Source: JBCDAP01 sp038747915 (lineage in GTDB: Bacteria > Planctomycetota > Phycisphaerae > Phycisphaerales > UBA1924). Taken from it: a stretch of 24,267 nt of DNA. How positions within the stretch are numbered: position 1 is the first letter of the stretch; each line of letters begins with the position of its first letter. A program made the position numbers and the translations under genes. Location of the stretch: NCBI GenBank assembly GCA_038747915.1, contig JBCDJJ010000054.1, forward strand, positions 1 to 24,267, given 5' to 3'. The notes below the pieces were generated by a model. The model saw nothing but the letters and a program-made list of their open reading frames with translations, did no database searches and was not told the DNA's origin. Below are positions 15,088 through 21,605 of the stretch, in pieces.

Positions 15088-16245
15088 GTGCATCGCACGC
15101 CCGTCCATCCGTTCCATCTCGAGCACGGCGCCAAGATGGTCGACTTCGCCGGCTGGGAGATGCCCCTGACCTACCGCATCGAGCTCGAGGAGGGCGGTGC
15201 CTACGGCGGGGTGCATGCCGAGCACAAGCAGGTCCGCGAGAGCGGGGGGTTCTTCGACGTCTCGCACATGGGCCGGGTGTCGATCAAGGGCCGGCACGCC
15301 CGCCGGTTGGTCGAGAAGCTCGTCTCGCGCCGCATCAGCGACATGGAGCCCAAGCAGTGCCGGTACGCGTTGGTGCTGAATCAAGACGGCGGTGTGAAGG
15401 ACGATGTCCTGGTGTATCGCCTCGCGGACGATGATTTCCTGCTGGTCGTGAACGCGGCGAACCGCGAGAAGCTGCTCGGCCACTTCGAGGTGGTGAAAGA
15501 GTCGATCGATGGCGCCGTGGTCAAGATCGAGGACCGCACGTTCAAGACGGCGATGGTTGCGATCCAGGGGCCGAACGTGATGGAAGTCGTCTCCAAGTTC
15601 AGCAAGGAGATCCCGTCGCTCAAGCGGTACCGGTTCACCGAGAAGAACCTGTTCGTGATGAAGCTGATCGTCTCGCGGACGGGGTACACCGGGGAGGACG
15701 GTGTCGAGGTGATCCTGCCCGCGGGCAGCGTGAAGATGGCCCTGAATCTGTTGATGAAGGATCTTGGCAAGCCGGGCGAGGCCACGGTCAAGCCGGCGGG
15801 GCTTGGTGCCCGCGACACGCTGCGGCTCGAAGCGGGCATGGCGCTCTACGGCCACGAGCTCGGCGAAGACATCCCGGCGCTTGCCAGCGGGCTCGGGTTC
15901 GCGATGACCATCGACAAGGACGAGGATGAGCGCGGCGAGCCCTACGTCGGCATGGAGGCGGTGAAGCGACTGCGCGACGCCGGCGGCCCCGAGCGCACGC
16001 TCGTCGGCCTGTTCGTCGAAGGCAAGCGCACGGCGCGCCCGCACTGCCCCGTTGTGACCACCGCCGGCGACGAGATCGGTGAGGTCACGAGCGGGTGCGT
16101 GAGCCCGACACTCGAGCGGTGCATCGCCATGGCGTACGTACATCGCGATCACGCAGCGGAAGGGACAGCGCTCCGCGTGCGCACAGAGAAGGGCGAACTC
16201 GAGGCAGCGATCGCGCCGATGCCGTTCTACAAACCGGGGAAGTAG
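15088..16245 (+). CDS. gcvT: Aminomethyltransferase, T protein of the glycine cleavage system
   Basis: Transfers the methylene group from the aminomethyl-lipoyl H protein to tetrahydrofolate and releases ammonia. It is 385 residues. Signatures: MVDFAGWEMPLTY near the N-terminus, ESGGFFDVSHMGRV, the GVKDDVLVYR segment with the catalytic aspartate (D105/D106), VVNAANREK, SRTGYTGEDGVEVI, and GARDTLRLEAGMALYGHEL. The C-terminal barrel includes EVTSGCVSPTLERCIAMAYV. I chose GTG 15088 (VHRTPVHPFHLEHGAKM), with GGAGG at 15078-15082; a longer frame from 14968 adds unrelated residues. TAACAT at 15050-15055 with a weak TTCGGC 18 bases upstream is a possible promoter. The partners gcvH and gcvP are not in the window. 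Confidence 0.95.
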   Translation: MHRTPVHPFHLEHGAKMVDFAGWEMPLTYRIELEEGGAYGGVHAEHKQVRESGGFFDVSHMGRVSIKGRHARRLVEKLVSRRISDMEPKQCRYALVLNQDGGVKDDVLVYRLADDDFLLVVNAANREKLLGHFEVVKESIDGAVVKIEDRTFKTAMVAIQGPNVMEVVSKFSKEIPSLKRYRFTEKNLFVMKLIVSRTGYTGEDGVEVILPAGSVKMALNLLMKDLGKPGEATVKPAGLGARDTLRLEAGMALYGHELGEDIPALASGLGFAMTIDKDEDERGEPYVGMEAVKRLRDAGGPERTLVGLFVEGKRTARPHCPVVTTAGDEIGEVTSGCVSPTLERCIAMAYVHRDHAAEGTALRVRTEKGELEAAIAPMPFYKPGK

Positions 16246-16276
16246 GCCGGTTGGGGTCAAAGACATCGAGCTGGCG

Positions 16277-16282
16277 TAGACT
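16277..16282 (+). promoter_or_regulatory. Candidate -10 box of a leaderless promoter
   Basis: TAGACT, within CGTAGACT, ends six bases before the ATG at 16289. This is the same box and spacing as at 4087. TTGGGG lies 20 bases upstream (16251-16256). No Shine-Dalgarno sequence is present. Confidence 0.5.
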
Positions 16283-16288
16283 TCCATC

Positions 16289-16546
16289 ATGTTGCCCGAC
16301 GCGTTGAACGAAGAACTCTCGCGCGAGCCGTTTCAACCGGTGCGGCTGCACCTCTCCGACTGCCAGGCGGTGCTGATCACCAATCCGGGTCTCTGCTACA
16401 TCAACCGCGGTTCGGTCTACATCGCGCGCACCGATCGGCCGAACAGTCGGATCGCGCAGGACATGGACCTGATTTCGCTGCGGCACATCATCCGGGTCGA
16501 ACAGGTTGATGCGGGCAAGGGTGGCGACGCTGCCTCGGCAGCGTGA
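16289..16546 (+). CDS. Small conserved protein, PFxPxRxHLSD type
   Basis: An 85-residue protein. The core, LSREPFQPVRLHLSDCQAVL followed by a short beta-rich part (CYINRGSVYIARTD) and LRHIIRVEQV, matches a family of tiny proteins that I recall as widespread and multi-copy in planctomycetes, usually with the pattern PFxPFRIHLSDG. Here the usual G after LSD is C, and the common HPE segment is NPG. The family's function is unknown. The predicted fold is all-beta with no membrane segment or signal peptide. The start is supported by the leaderless-type box. It is tail-to-tail with the next gene, with only four bases between the stop codons. Confidence 0.7.
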   Translation: MLPDALNEELSREPFQPVRLHLSDCQAVLITNPGLCYINRGSVYIARTDRPNSRIAQDMDLISLRHIIRVEQVDAGKGGDAASAA

Positions 16547-16550
16547 TCAG

Positions 16551-17144
16551 CTACGGGGTATTGCCGATCAACTCGTTGAGCACAGGTTCCGGTGCGGCGC
16601 TGCGTAGCACGGCGTCCTGTGTCCAGTCGGGCACCGCTTGATATTCGATCTGCGGCGCGTGCAGGCGCTCGTACCCTGCGGCCGACCACACCCAGAGGTT
16701 GTCTTCGCGGTCCCAGCAGAAGAACCAGTCGCCCGGCTCGGCGTCTGGCCCGGCATCCGGCGAGGTGTCGAGTGCCGGGTCGAACCCGCCGTCGAGCACG
16801 CGTCGGGCCGCGGCGTCGGTCGTCGTGATCGAGTACCGCACCTCGCCCTGGGCGTTGAGCACCACGGTCAGCTTGAATCGGCCATCGAGCGAGTCGTGCC
16901 GGCCGTCCGAGCGGATCAACGTGGGCGCTCGGAGTTCGTGCGGGCGGATCCCCGCGACCTCGGCCTGTGATTGCTGCACCCGCTTCATCGCGGCGGCGGT
17001 CATCGCCACGGCGACCGCCATGGCGAGCAGGCCCATGAAGCCGAGCAGCACGCCGAGCCACAGGATCGTGCTGGGGCGGACCTTGCGAAGGGCCGAGGTG
17101 TCGCGTGTCGGGATGCCGGGGCGCGGCGTGGGCGAATCGGTCAT
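16551..17144 (-). CDS. Single-pass membrane protein of unknown function
   Basis: A 197-residue protein. A short proline- and arginine-containing N-terminus precedes one transmembrane helix (about residues 26-50, ILWLGVLLGFMGLLAMAVAV). A predicted extracytoplasmic domain follows, with no family I recognise. Features of the domain are RFKLTVVLNAQGEVRYSITT, an acidic proline-rich stretch (DTSPDAGPDAEPGD), and the aromatic DWFFCWDREDNLWVWSAAGY. The last 40 residues are extended and end NELIGNTP. No Shine-Dalgarno sequence is visible before the ATG, but TACTGT ends six bases upstream. It lies downstream of the sigma factor gene on the same strand, with a 45-bp gap, and has its own candidate promoter. 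Confidence 0.65.
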   Translation of the reverse strand: MTDSPTPRPGIPTRDTSALRKVRPSTILWLGVLLGFMGLLAMAVAVAMTAAAMKRVQQSQAEVAGIRPHELRAPTLIRSDGRHDSLDGRFKLTVVLNAQGEVRYSITTTDAAARRVLDGGFDPALDTSPDAGPDAEPGDWFFCWDREDNLWVWSAAGYERLHAPQIEYQAVPDWTQDAVLRSAAPEPVLNELIGNTP

Positions 17145-17150
17145 GCCGCG

Positions 17151-17156
17151 ACAGTA
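17151..17156 (-). promoter_or_regulatory. Candidate -10 box of a leaderless promoter
   Basis: On the minus strand TACTGT is followed by CGCGGC and the ATG at 17144, a six-base gap. No -35 and no Shine-Dalgarno sequence are visible. Confidence 0.4.
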
Positions 17157-17189
17157 GGGCGGGTGAGCAGAGGTGTGGAGGGGATTCGC

Positions 17190-18128
17190 TCAGCCGACGC
17201 GACGGGCTGCGACCGCGGGCTCACGCGTCCGGCCGCGACGGGGCTGATCGTCCTCGGCCTCGGCGGCTCGGGCAGCGGCGTTGCGGAAGAACCGGCTCGG
17301 GCGATCGTCCTTGAGCCGCTGATTGAGCTTGCGGAGGGCCTCGACCTCGATCTGCCGCACTCGCTCGCGGGTCAGGCCGATGGTCTCGCCGATCTGCTTG
17401 AGCGTCAGTGCCTCTTGACCGTCGAGGCCGAACCGCAGGCGGAGCACGCGGGCCTCGCGCTCGTCGATGGCGTCGAGCAGGCGGTAGACCGTGTCCATCT
17501 CGTCGGACCGGAAGACGGTGCTCTCGGGCAGCACGGCGTCGGAGTCGGCGATGAGCTCGCCCGGGTTGATGGGCTCGCCATCGCCGTCGGTGGGGCCCTG
17601 CGTTGCGGCCCGCGTGGCGCGGGAGGCGTCCATGATCACGCGGATCTTCTTGGGCGGCAGGTTCATGATCTTGGCCAGCTCACCGGTGCTAGGCGGGCGG
17701 CCGTGCTCGTCCTCGAAGCGTGCCGAGGCCTGCTTCCACTTGGCGATGAGCTCGACCATGTACGCCGGCACGTGGATCGGCGGGCCCGCGTTGATGAGCG
17801 ACCGCTTGATGGCTTGCTTGATCCACCACGAGGCGTAGGTGCTGAACCGAGCGCCCTGCGCGGGGTCGAAGCCCTCGACCGCGCGGATCAGGCCGATGTT
17901 GCCCTCTTCGATCAGGTCGATGAGGGTCAGGCCGCGGTTGGTGTAGTGCTTGGCGATCGAGACCACGAGGCGGAGGTTCGCGCGGATGAGCCGGTCGCGA
18001 GCCGAGGGGCAGCAATCATTGATGACCTTCCAGCCAAGGAGGCGCTCCTCCTCGGCTTTGAGAAGGTCCACCTCGTTGATCTGCCGTAGATAGAGCTGAA
18101 GGTCAGATTCCAGCTCGATGCGCGCCAT
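17190..18128 (-). CDS. RNA polymerase sigma factor, sigma-70 family, without region 1.1
   Basis: A 312-residue promoter-recognition subunit. The order is complete from region 1.2 onward. Region 1.2 is SDLQLYLRQINEVDLLKAEEE; regions 2.1-2.2 are RDRLIRANLRLVVSIAKHY to GLTLIDLIEEGNIGLIRAVE. Regions 2.3-2.4 are GARFSTYASWWIKQAIKRSL, region 3 starts at HVPAYMVELI, and the region 4.2 helix-turn-helix is TLKQIGETIGLTRERVRQIE followed by VEALRKLNQRL. Region 2.4 is close to that of primary sigma factors, so it should read ordinary -35/-10 promoters. Length and lack of region 1.1 suggest group 2 (RpoS/SigB-like), but planctomycete primary factors can also be short, so its rank is open. The tail (REPAVAARRVG) is basic. 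AGAGGA lies six bases before the ATG, and CGTAGAGA just upstream of that resembles the leaderless -10 boxes. Confidence 0.92.
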   Translation of the reverse strand: MARIELESDLQLYLRQINEVDLLKAEEERLLGWKVINDCCPSARDRLIRANLRLVVSIAKHYTNRGLTLIDLIEEGNIGLIRAVEGFDPAQGARFSTYASWWIKQAIKRSLINAGPPIHVPAYMVELIAKWKQASARFEDEHGRPPSTGELAKIMNLPPKKIRVIMDASRATRAATQGPTDGDGEPINPGELIADSDAVLPESTVFRSDEMDTVYRLLDAIDEREARVLRLRFGLDGQEALTLKQIGETIGLTRERVRQIEVEALRKLNQRLKDDRPSRFFRNAAARAAEAEDDQPRRGRTREPAVAARRVG

Positions 18129-18220
18129 TCACTGTCCTCTCTACGCCACACGCGCGAGCGGGTCCATGCTAGTCGATCCACCCAACCGAATCGGCTCGCA
18201 GGCTCCAAGACTGAACGACC

Positions 18221-18315
18221 CCGACTCTCCAGTCGGCGCGACTCCACCTCCTGGATGCTACGCCGACCGTTGGCCCGCTGCAATGGTCCGATGATCTGTC
18301 GTTGCTGGGCCAACG
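18221..18315. other. Inverted repeats in the gap between the sigma gene and the UVR-motif gene
   Basis: The 274-bp divergent gap (18129-18402) has no credible gene. It holds a tight hairpin, CCGACT (18221-18226), loop CTCC, AGTCGG (18231-18236). It also holds a longer-range perfect 9-bp pair, CGTTGGCCC (18268-18276) and GGGCCAACG (18307-18315), with a 30-base loop. Transcribed leftward, these would lie in the 5' region of the sigma factor gene. A regulatory role is possible but unproven. Confidence 0.4.
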
Positions 18316-18385
18316 CCGGCACCTGGGGTGGGCTTGCGAGGCTCTCCGGTGGTTCTGGTCCCTCGCACGAGCGGTCCGCCGCGGC

Positions 18386-18391
18386 TATACC
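18386..18391 (+). promoter_or_regulatory. Candidate -10 box upstream of the UVR-motif gene
   Basis: TATACC ends 11 bases before the ATG at 18403, which predicts a leader of about four or five bases. GGAG at 18397-18400 is only two bases from the ATG, too close for a normal Shine-Dalgarno sequence. The 11-base gap matches that before the polyprenyl synthase gene. Confidence 0.35.
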
Positions 18392-18402
18392 TCCCCGGAG
18401 TC

Positions 18403-19203
18403 ATGAACCTCGACCTCTCCAGCCTGCTCGCGGACTGGCCGTACGAGCCCGGTCAGATCAATGTTCGGTTGATCCAGGGCCAGGACGGCGAGCCCAAGCT
18501 CCAGATGCGGGTTGACCTGGGCATCCTTCAGATGGAGCTGGGCGGGCGTCCCGATGGGCACCGTCCCAACGGGTACGAGAGCCTGCTCGATTACTTCGAG
18601 GATGTCGTTGCCGATTCGCCGGGCGAGAACCGTCAGCCGGAAGAATTTGCCGATCAGGCCGGTGAGGACGCCCGATATCTTTCACCAGACGATTGCCGCC
18701 TCCTCCGAGAGGAGGCCCTGCAGTACTACCACCGGTACATCGCGCTGCTCGTGCTGGGTGACTACGAGGGGGTCCTGCGCGACACGACCCGGAACATGCG
18801 GGCGCTCGATCTGTGCCGCGACTACGCCGAGGACGAGGAGGACCGCGTGGTGCTCGAGCAGTTCCGCCCGTACATCACGATGATGCGCGCCCGCGCGGTC
18901 GCCTCGCAGGCGATCAGCGAGCAGGAGCCCAAGGCCGCCATCCTGGCGATCGATGAGGGGCTCGACGAGCTCCGTCGCGTGTACGAGCTGCTCGGCGATG
19001 AGATGGCCTTCGAGCAGTCGAGCGAGGCTGCATTGCTCCGGGGCATGCGGGATGAACTCAGCAACAAGCTGCCCGCCTCGCAGCTCTCTGAGCTGCGCGA
19101 GCGCCTCCAGGCGGCCCTGCAGCAGGAGAATTACGAGCTCGCAGCGATCCTGCGCGACGAGCTCAAGATGATGCGCGACGACACGCCGAAGGGCGGGGCC
19201 TGA
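18403..19203 (+). CDS. UVR (UvrB/UvrC) motif-containing protein
   Basis: A 266-residue cytoplasmic protein. The N-terminal ~90 residues (MNLDLSSLLADWPYEPGQIN, then VRLIQGQDGEPKLQMRVDLG) form a small beta-rich domain without a known name. From about 95 onward it is almost entirely helical (HRYIALLVLGDYEGVLRDTT, DEGLDELRRVYELLGDE). It ends with a UVR motif at about 228-258: LSELRERLQAALQQENYELA then AILRDELKMM. This motif mediates UvrB-UvrC contact and also occurs in McsA and Clp-related adaptors. The protein lacks nuclease or helicase parts, so it is not UvrB or UvrC. An adaptor or stress role is inference. I chose the ATG at 18403, because the upstream extension of the frame looks non-coding. 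Confidence 0.78.
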   Translation: MNLDLSSLLADWPYEPGQINVRLIQGQDGEPKLQMRVDLGILQMELGGRPDGHRPNGYESLLDYFEDVVADSPGENRQPEEFADQAGEDARYLSPDDCRLLREEALQYYHRYIALLVLGDYEGVLRDTTRNMRALDLCRDYAEDEEDRVVLEQFRPYITMMRARAVASQAISEQEPKAAILAIDEGLDELRRVYELLGDEMAFEQSSEAALLRGMRDELSNKLPASQLSELRERLQAALQQENYELAAILRDELKMMRDDTPKGGA

Positions 19204-19238
19204 GCGCGGGCCACGCGCATCATCGAGTTCCGTCGCCC

Positions 19239-19320
19239 GGTGGTGGGAGCGTCTCGCTCGCACGAACACTCACTCACACGCTCGACATTCGGCCGCGGGA
19301 GCGGGATGTGCTCCTACCAC
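19239..19320. repeat. Dispersed inverted-repeat element, copy 2 (first copy at 9144-9225)
   Basis: The 5' arm, from 19239, begins GGTGGTGGGAGCGTCTCGCT. The 3' arm, read leftward from 19320, begins GGTGGTAGGAGCACATCCCG. The 5' arm matches the 3' arm of copy 1 at 20 of 21 positions. The outer 12 bases of the arms pair with one G-T wobble. It occupies the centre of the 165-bp gap between two convergent genes. Confidence 0.8.
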
Positions 19321-19368
19321 CGCGTTTACGACACTCGATGATGCACGATCCGCGGCGATGCGTGCGTC

Positions 19369-20343
19369 TCAGTCCGGCGCGTCGCCGCCGATGCTCGTAC
19401 CGAAGTTCACCAGCACATCGAGGAAGTCGAATTCGTCCACATCGCCGTCGCCGTCGGTGTCGCCGTCGAACACGGTGGCGCCATCGGGTGTGCCGAAATG
19501 AACCAGCAGTGTGATGAAGTCCGTCGCATCGACCGCACCGTCGCAGTTGGTATCGCCGGCCGGCACCTGTGATCCGCACCCTGTGGCCTCAAACTCCAGG
19601 GAGAAATCGAGTTCCGTGCTCCCTTCGGCGAAGTCGTCCGGAGCCCGCGTCAGCACGAGCGCACGCCCGGCGAGTTCGTAGACGCCCGGCTGGAGCACAC
19701 CCTCGAACGTATCGGTGAGTTCGCCGGTCGTGCATCCTTCCGGGCGTGGCTCGGTGAAGCAGAGGTTGCCGGTCGCGGCAAGGCGAGTCGAGCGGGTGAC
19801 ATCGAATAGCTGCGATTCACCGAAGGTGATATCGAGCGAGGTGGGGAAGTTATTCGGAGTGGTCTCGCGTCGGCGCACGGTGGCAAAGGGCCGCTCGGGA
19901 TCGAAGGAGCCGTTCGCCGAGAAGACCACCTCGATCGGATGCGGCACATCGATCGTTGTGAGGAACTCCGCGCGCACGTTGGCGAGTAGCACACTCGCGG
20001 GGTCCGCGTCTTGAGAAGAGTGCACGGTGTACGTGACGAACCCTCCCGCTGTGATGGTCTGCGGCCGAATGTTTCCTCGTGTGAACGCAAGCCCGGATTC
20101 GAACACGCCGACACGATCGGGTGTGTTGTTGCTCGCGAGTGTCCGGAAGCTCCACCGGCGAAACGCGTTCGATGCGCCGGTCGTCTCCTCCCTTTGAAAC
20201 GGCTCGAAATCATCCGGTACATCCGCGGAGCCATCCACGCGCACGCCCGTCGAGCCCTCGGCCGAGATCACGGTGTACTGTCCGAGTGCGACCGGCGCGG
20301 CGCACATCGCGGCCGACACCGCCAAAAGTCTACGAGTCATCAT
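19369..20343 (-). CDS. Exported protein with two dockerin-like calcium-binding repeats
   Basis: A 324-residue protein. The signal peptide is MMTRRLLAVSAAMCAAPVALGQ, probably cleaved at ALG-Q; translation may start at either of the two methionines. The main domain (about 22-255) is beta-rich and unassigned, with FVTYTVHSSQDADPASVLLA and LQPGVYELAGRALVLT suggesting a jelly-roll-like ectodomain. C-terminal repeats at about 263-285 and 294-316 share GDTxxDGxVDxxDF and end in FGT. Each contains a DxNxDG- or DxDxDG-type calcium loop as in dockerin type I and EF-hand modules. Such tails are common in exported planctomycete proteins; no cohesin is visible here. A cysteine in the first loop (DTNCDG) and others upstream could form disulphides. 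Function unknown. The promoter at 20385-20413 fits. Confidence 0.8.
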   Translation of the reverse strand: MMTRRLLAVSAAMCAAPVALGQYTVISAEGSTGVRVDGSADVPDDFEPFQREETTGASNAFRRWSFRTLASNNTPDRVGVFESGLAFTRGNIRPQTITAGGFVTYTVHSSQDADPASVLLANVRAEFLTTIDVPHPIEVVFSANGSFDPERPFATVRRRETTPNNFPTSLDITFGESQLFDVTRSTRLAATGNLCFTEPRPEGCTTGELTDTFEGVLQPGVYELAGRALVLTRAPDDFAEGSTELDFSLEFEATGCGSQVPAGDTNCDGAVDATDFITLLVHFGTPDGATVFDGDTDGDGDVDEFDFLDVLVNFGTSIGGDAPD

Positions 20344-20384
20344 CGCTGTCTCACTTTGTTGCGCGCCCCCCGGCGCTTGTGATC

Positions 20385-20413
20385 ATCAAACCCAACCGAT
20401 ACCCCAGTATCAA
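20385..20413 (-). promoter_or_regulatory. Candidate sigma-70 promoter of the dockerin-like gene
   Basis: On the minus strand TTGATA (complement of 20408-20413) matches the -35 consensus at five of six bases. A 17-bp spacer separates it from TTTGAT (complement of 20385-20390), four of six for the -10. The leader would be about 35 bases. Confidence 0.5.
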
Positions 20414-20479
20414 CGATCGATGCACGAATGCAAGGACATTCTCAATTGAATGGCTCGCGGTGTGCCAGGCAGCGCAGCG

Positions 20480-20485
20480 TACAGT
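20480..20485 (+). promoter_or_regulatory. Candidate -10 box of a leaderless glycosyltransferase promoter
   Basis: TACAGT, within CGTACAGT, ends eight bases before the ATG at 20494. No Shine-Dalgarno sequence is present. TTGAAT at 20446 is too far upstream to be the -35. Confidence 0.4.
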
Positions 20486-20493
20486 GCGGTCCG

Positions 20494-21462
20494 ATGCACG
20501 AGCCAGTTCACGTCATCATCCCAACGCATCTCCCGCGCTACCTCGAGTTCGTGCTCGTCGGGCTTGCGCGGCAAACGGTTGCGCCGGCCACGATCATCGT
20601 GACGTGCGACACGGATGACCCTGCGATCGGGGAATGCCTTGCCGAGTGGGTGCCACGATGCGGCCTGGAGGTACACTGGGTCCGGCGGCCGCCCGTTGTA
20701 TTCGAAGGTTCCAAACGCGAGCGATTGTGCCAGGTGCGCAACAACGGTGTGCGCTACCTCGCGCAGGCACTCGGCAGAACCGATGGCCGCATCCTTGTTC
20801 TCGACGGCGACACACTCGCGTCCGACACCTGCGTCGAACACCACGCGGCCACTCCAGAAGACCTCGTCTATCCCTATCGCATCAACCTCACGCAGCAGCG
20901 GACCGAGTCGCTCGACGCTGCGAGCCTGCTCGCGGGCGACCAGACACTCGAGCCCACACACGACGACCGCATTGAACTGGTTCGCCGGGATCGGCGTTAC
21001 CGAAAGCACCTGGTGCTTCGCCGGTTCGGGCTTGTCGAGCGGCACAAGCCCAAGCTCTTAGGTGGCCACTTCTCTGTGCGCACGGCGTTGTACCTCGAGC
21101 TCAACGGGTTCGATGAGCTATATGAGGGGTGGGGCTTCAAGGACGATGAGTTCGCTGAGCGTGCGGCGCGGCGCGGGCACGTCTGCACCGGTGGCCGGCC
21201 GGCAAGCGTTCGCGTGGCAGTCGCGGACATCCTTGCGTGGCACCTGTGGCACCCGACGCGGCAGTCCCCCGGACGGATGGCCGAGCTGCCCACGTATCAG
21301 CGGTTCCGGACCCGCGGTCGTCTGCCGAGGGTGTGCGGACACGGTGTCGAGCATCCGCTTGCGCAATCGGCACCGGTTGGATCTGCGATTGGCGAGCCAA
21401 TCCACGGGGTTTCGATCGGATCACCCCCTGGTATCCCGAATCTCCCGCTGGAAAAAGGATGA
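20494..21462 (+). CDS. Glycosyltransferase, GT-A fold, with galactosyltransferase-like C-terminal motif
   Basis: A 322-residue cytoplasmic or peripheral enzyme. It begins VHVIIPTHLPRYLEFVLVGL, the first strand and sugar-nucleotide loop of GT2-like enzymes. SKRERLCQVRNNGVRYLAQA precedes the metal site LVLDGDTLAS (D104, D106; DxD). GGHFSVRTALYLELNGFDE followed by LYEGWGFKDDEFAERAARRG (W213, D217, D218) matches the C-terminal acceptor/metal motif of the galactosyltransferase and chondroitin-polymerase group. Donor and acceptor are not known. I chose ATG 20494 because the fold begins right there; a frame opening at 20428 adds 22 unrelated residues. The C-terminal ~50 residues are proline- and glycine-rich. 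It stands alone, divergent from the dockerin-like gene. Confidence 0.8.
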   Translation: MHEPVHVIIPTHLPRYLEFVLVGLARQTVAPATIIVTCDTDDPAIGECLAEWVPRCGLEVHWVRRPPVVFEGSKRERLCQVRNNGVRYLAQALGRTDGRILVLDGDTLASDTCVEHHAATPEDLVYPYRINLTQQRTESLDAASLLAGDQTLEPTHDDRIELVRRDRRYRKHLVLRRFGLVERHKPKLLGGHFSVRTALYLELNGFDELYEGWGFKDDEFAERAARRGHVCTGGRPASVRVAVADILAWHLWHPTRQSPGRMAELPTYQRFRTRGRLPRVCGHGVEHPLAQSAPVGSAIGEPIHGVSIGSPPGIPNLPLEKG

Positions 21463-21522
21463 AATCGTGGGCTAGATCTGGTCGACTCAGCTTGGAATCC
21501 TTCTAAGAATCATGGCACCGGA

Positions 21523-21547
21523 CGGGCGTTGATCGCATCGACGCCCG
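21523..21547 (+). promoter_or_regulatory. Strong hairpin between the glycosyltransferase gene and iscS
   Basis: CGGGCGTTGAT (21523-21533) pairs with ATCGACGCCCG (21537-21547), 11 bp with one G-T pair, around a CGC loop. There is no T-tract. It lies 60 bases after one stop codon and 58 bases before the iscS ATG. It may end the upstream transcript or be part of the isc leader. No clear promoter is seen in the 143-bp gap. Confidence 0.45.
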
Positions 21548-21605
21548 CTGGTCACCGAACCGTGCGGGAGGATCCGCACCGCATCTCGATGGAGGTTCCG
21601 AACCG

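Noticed and set aside
9144..19320. CRISPR array or insertion-sequence ends
   Set aside because: The repeats occur singly at distant sites with no regular spacers, no cas gene, no transposase and no target-site duplication that I can see.
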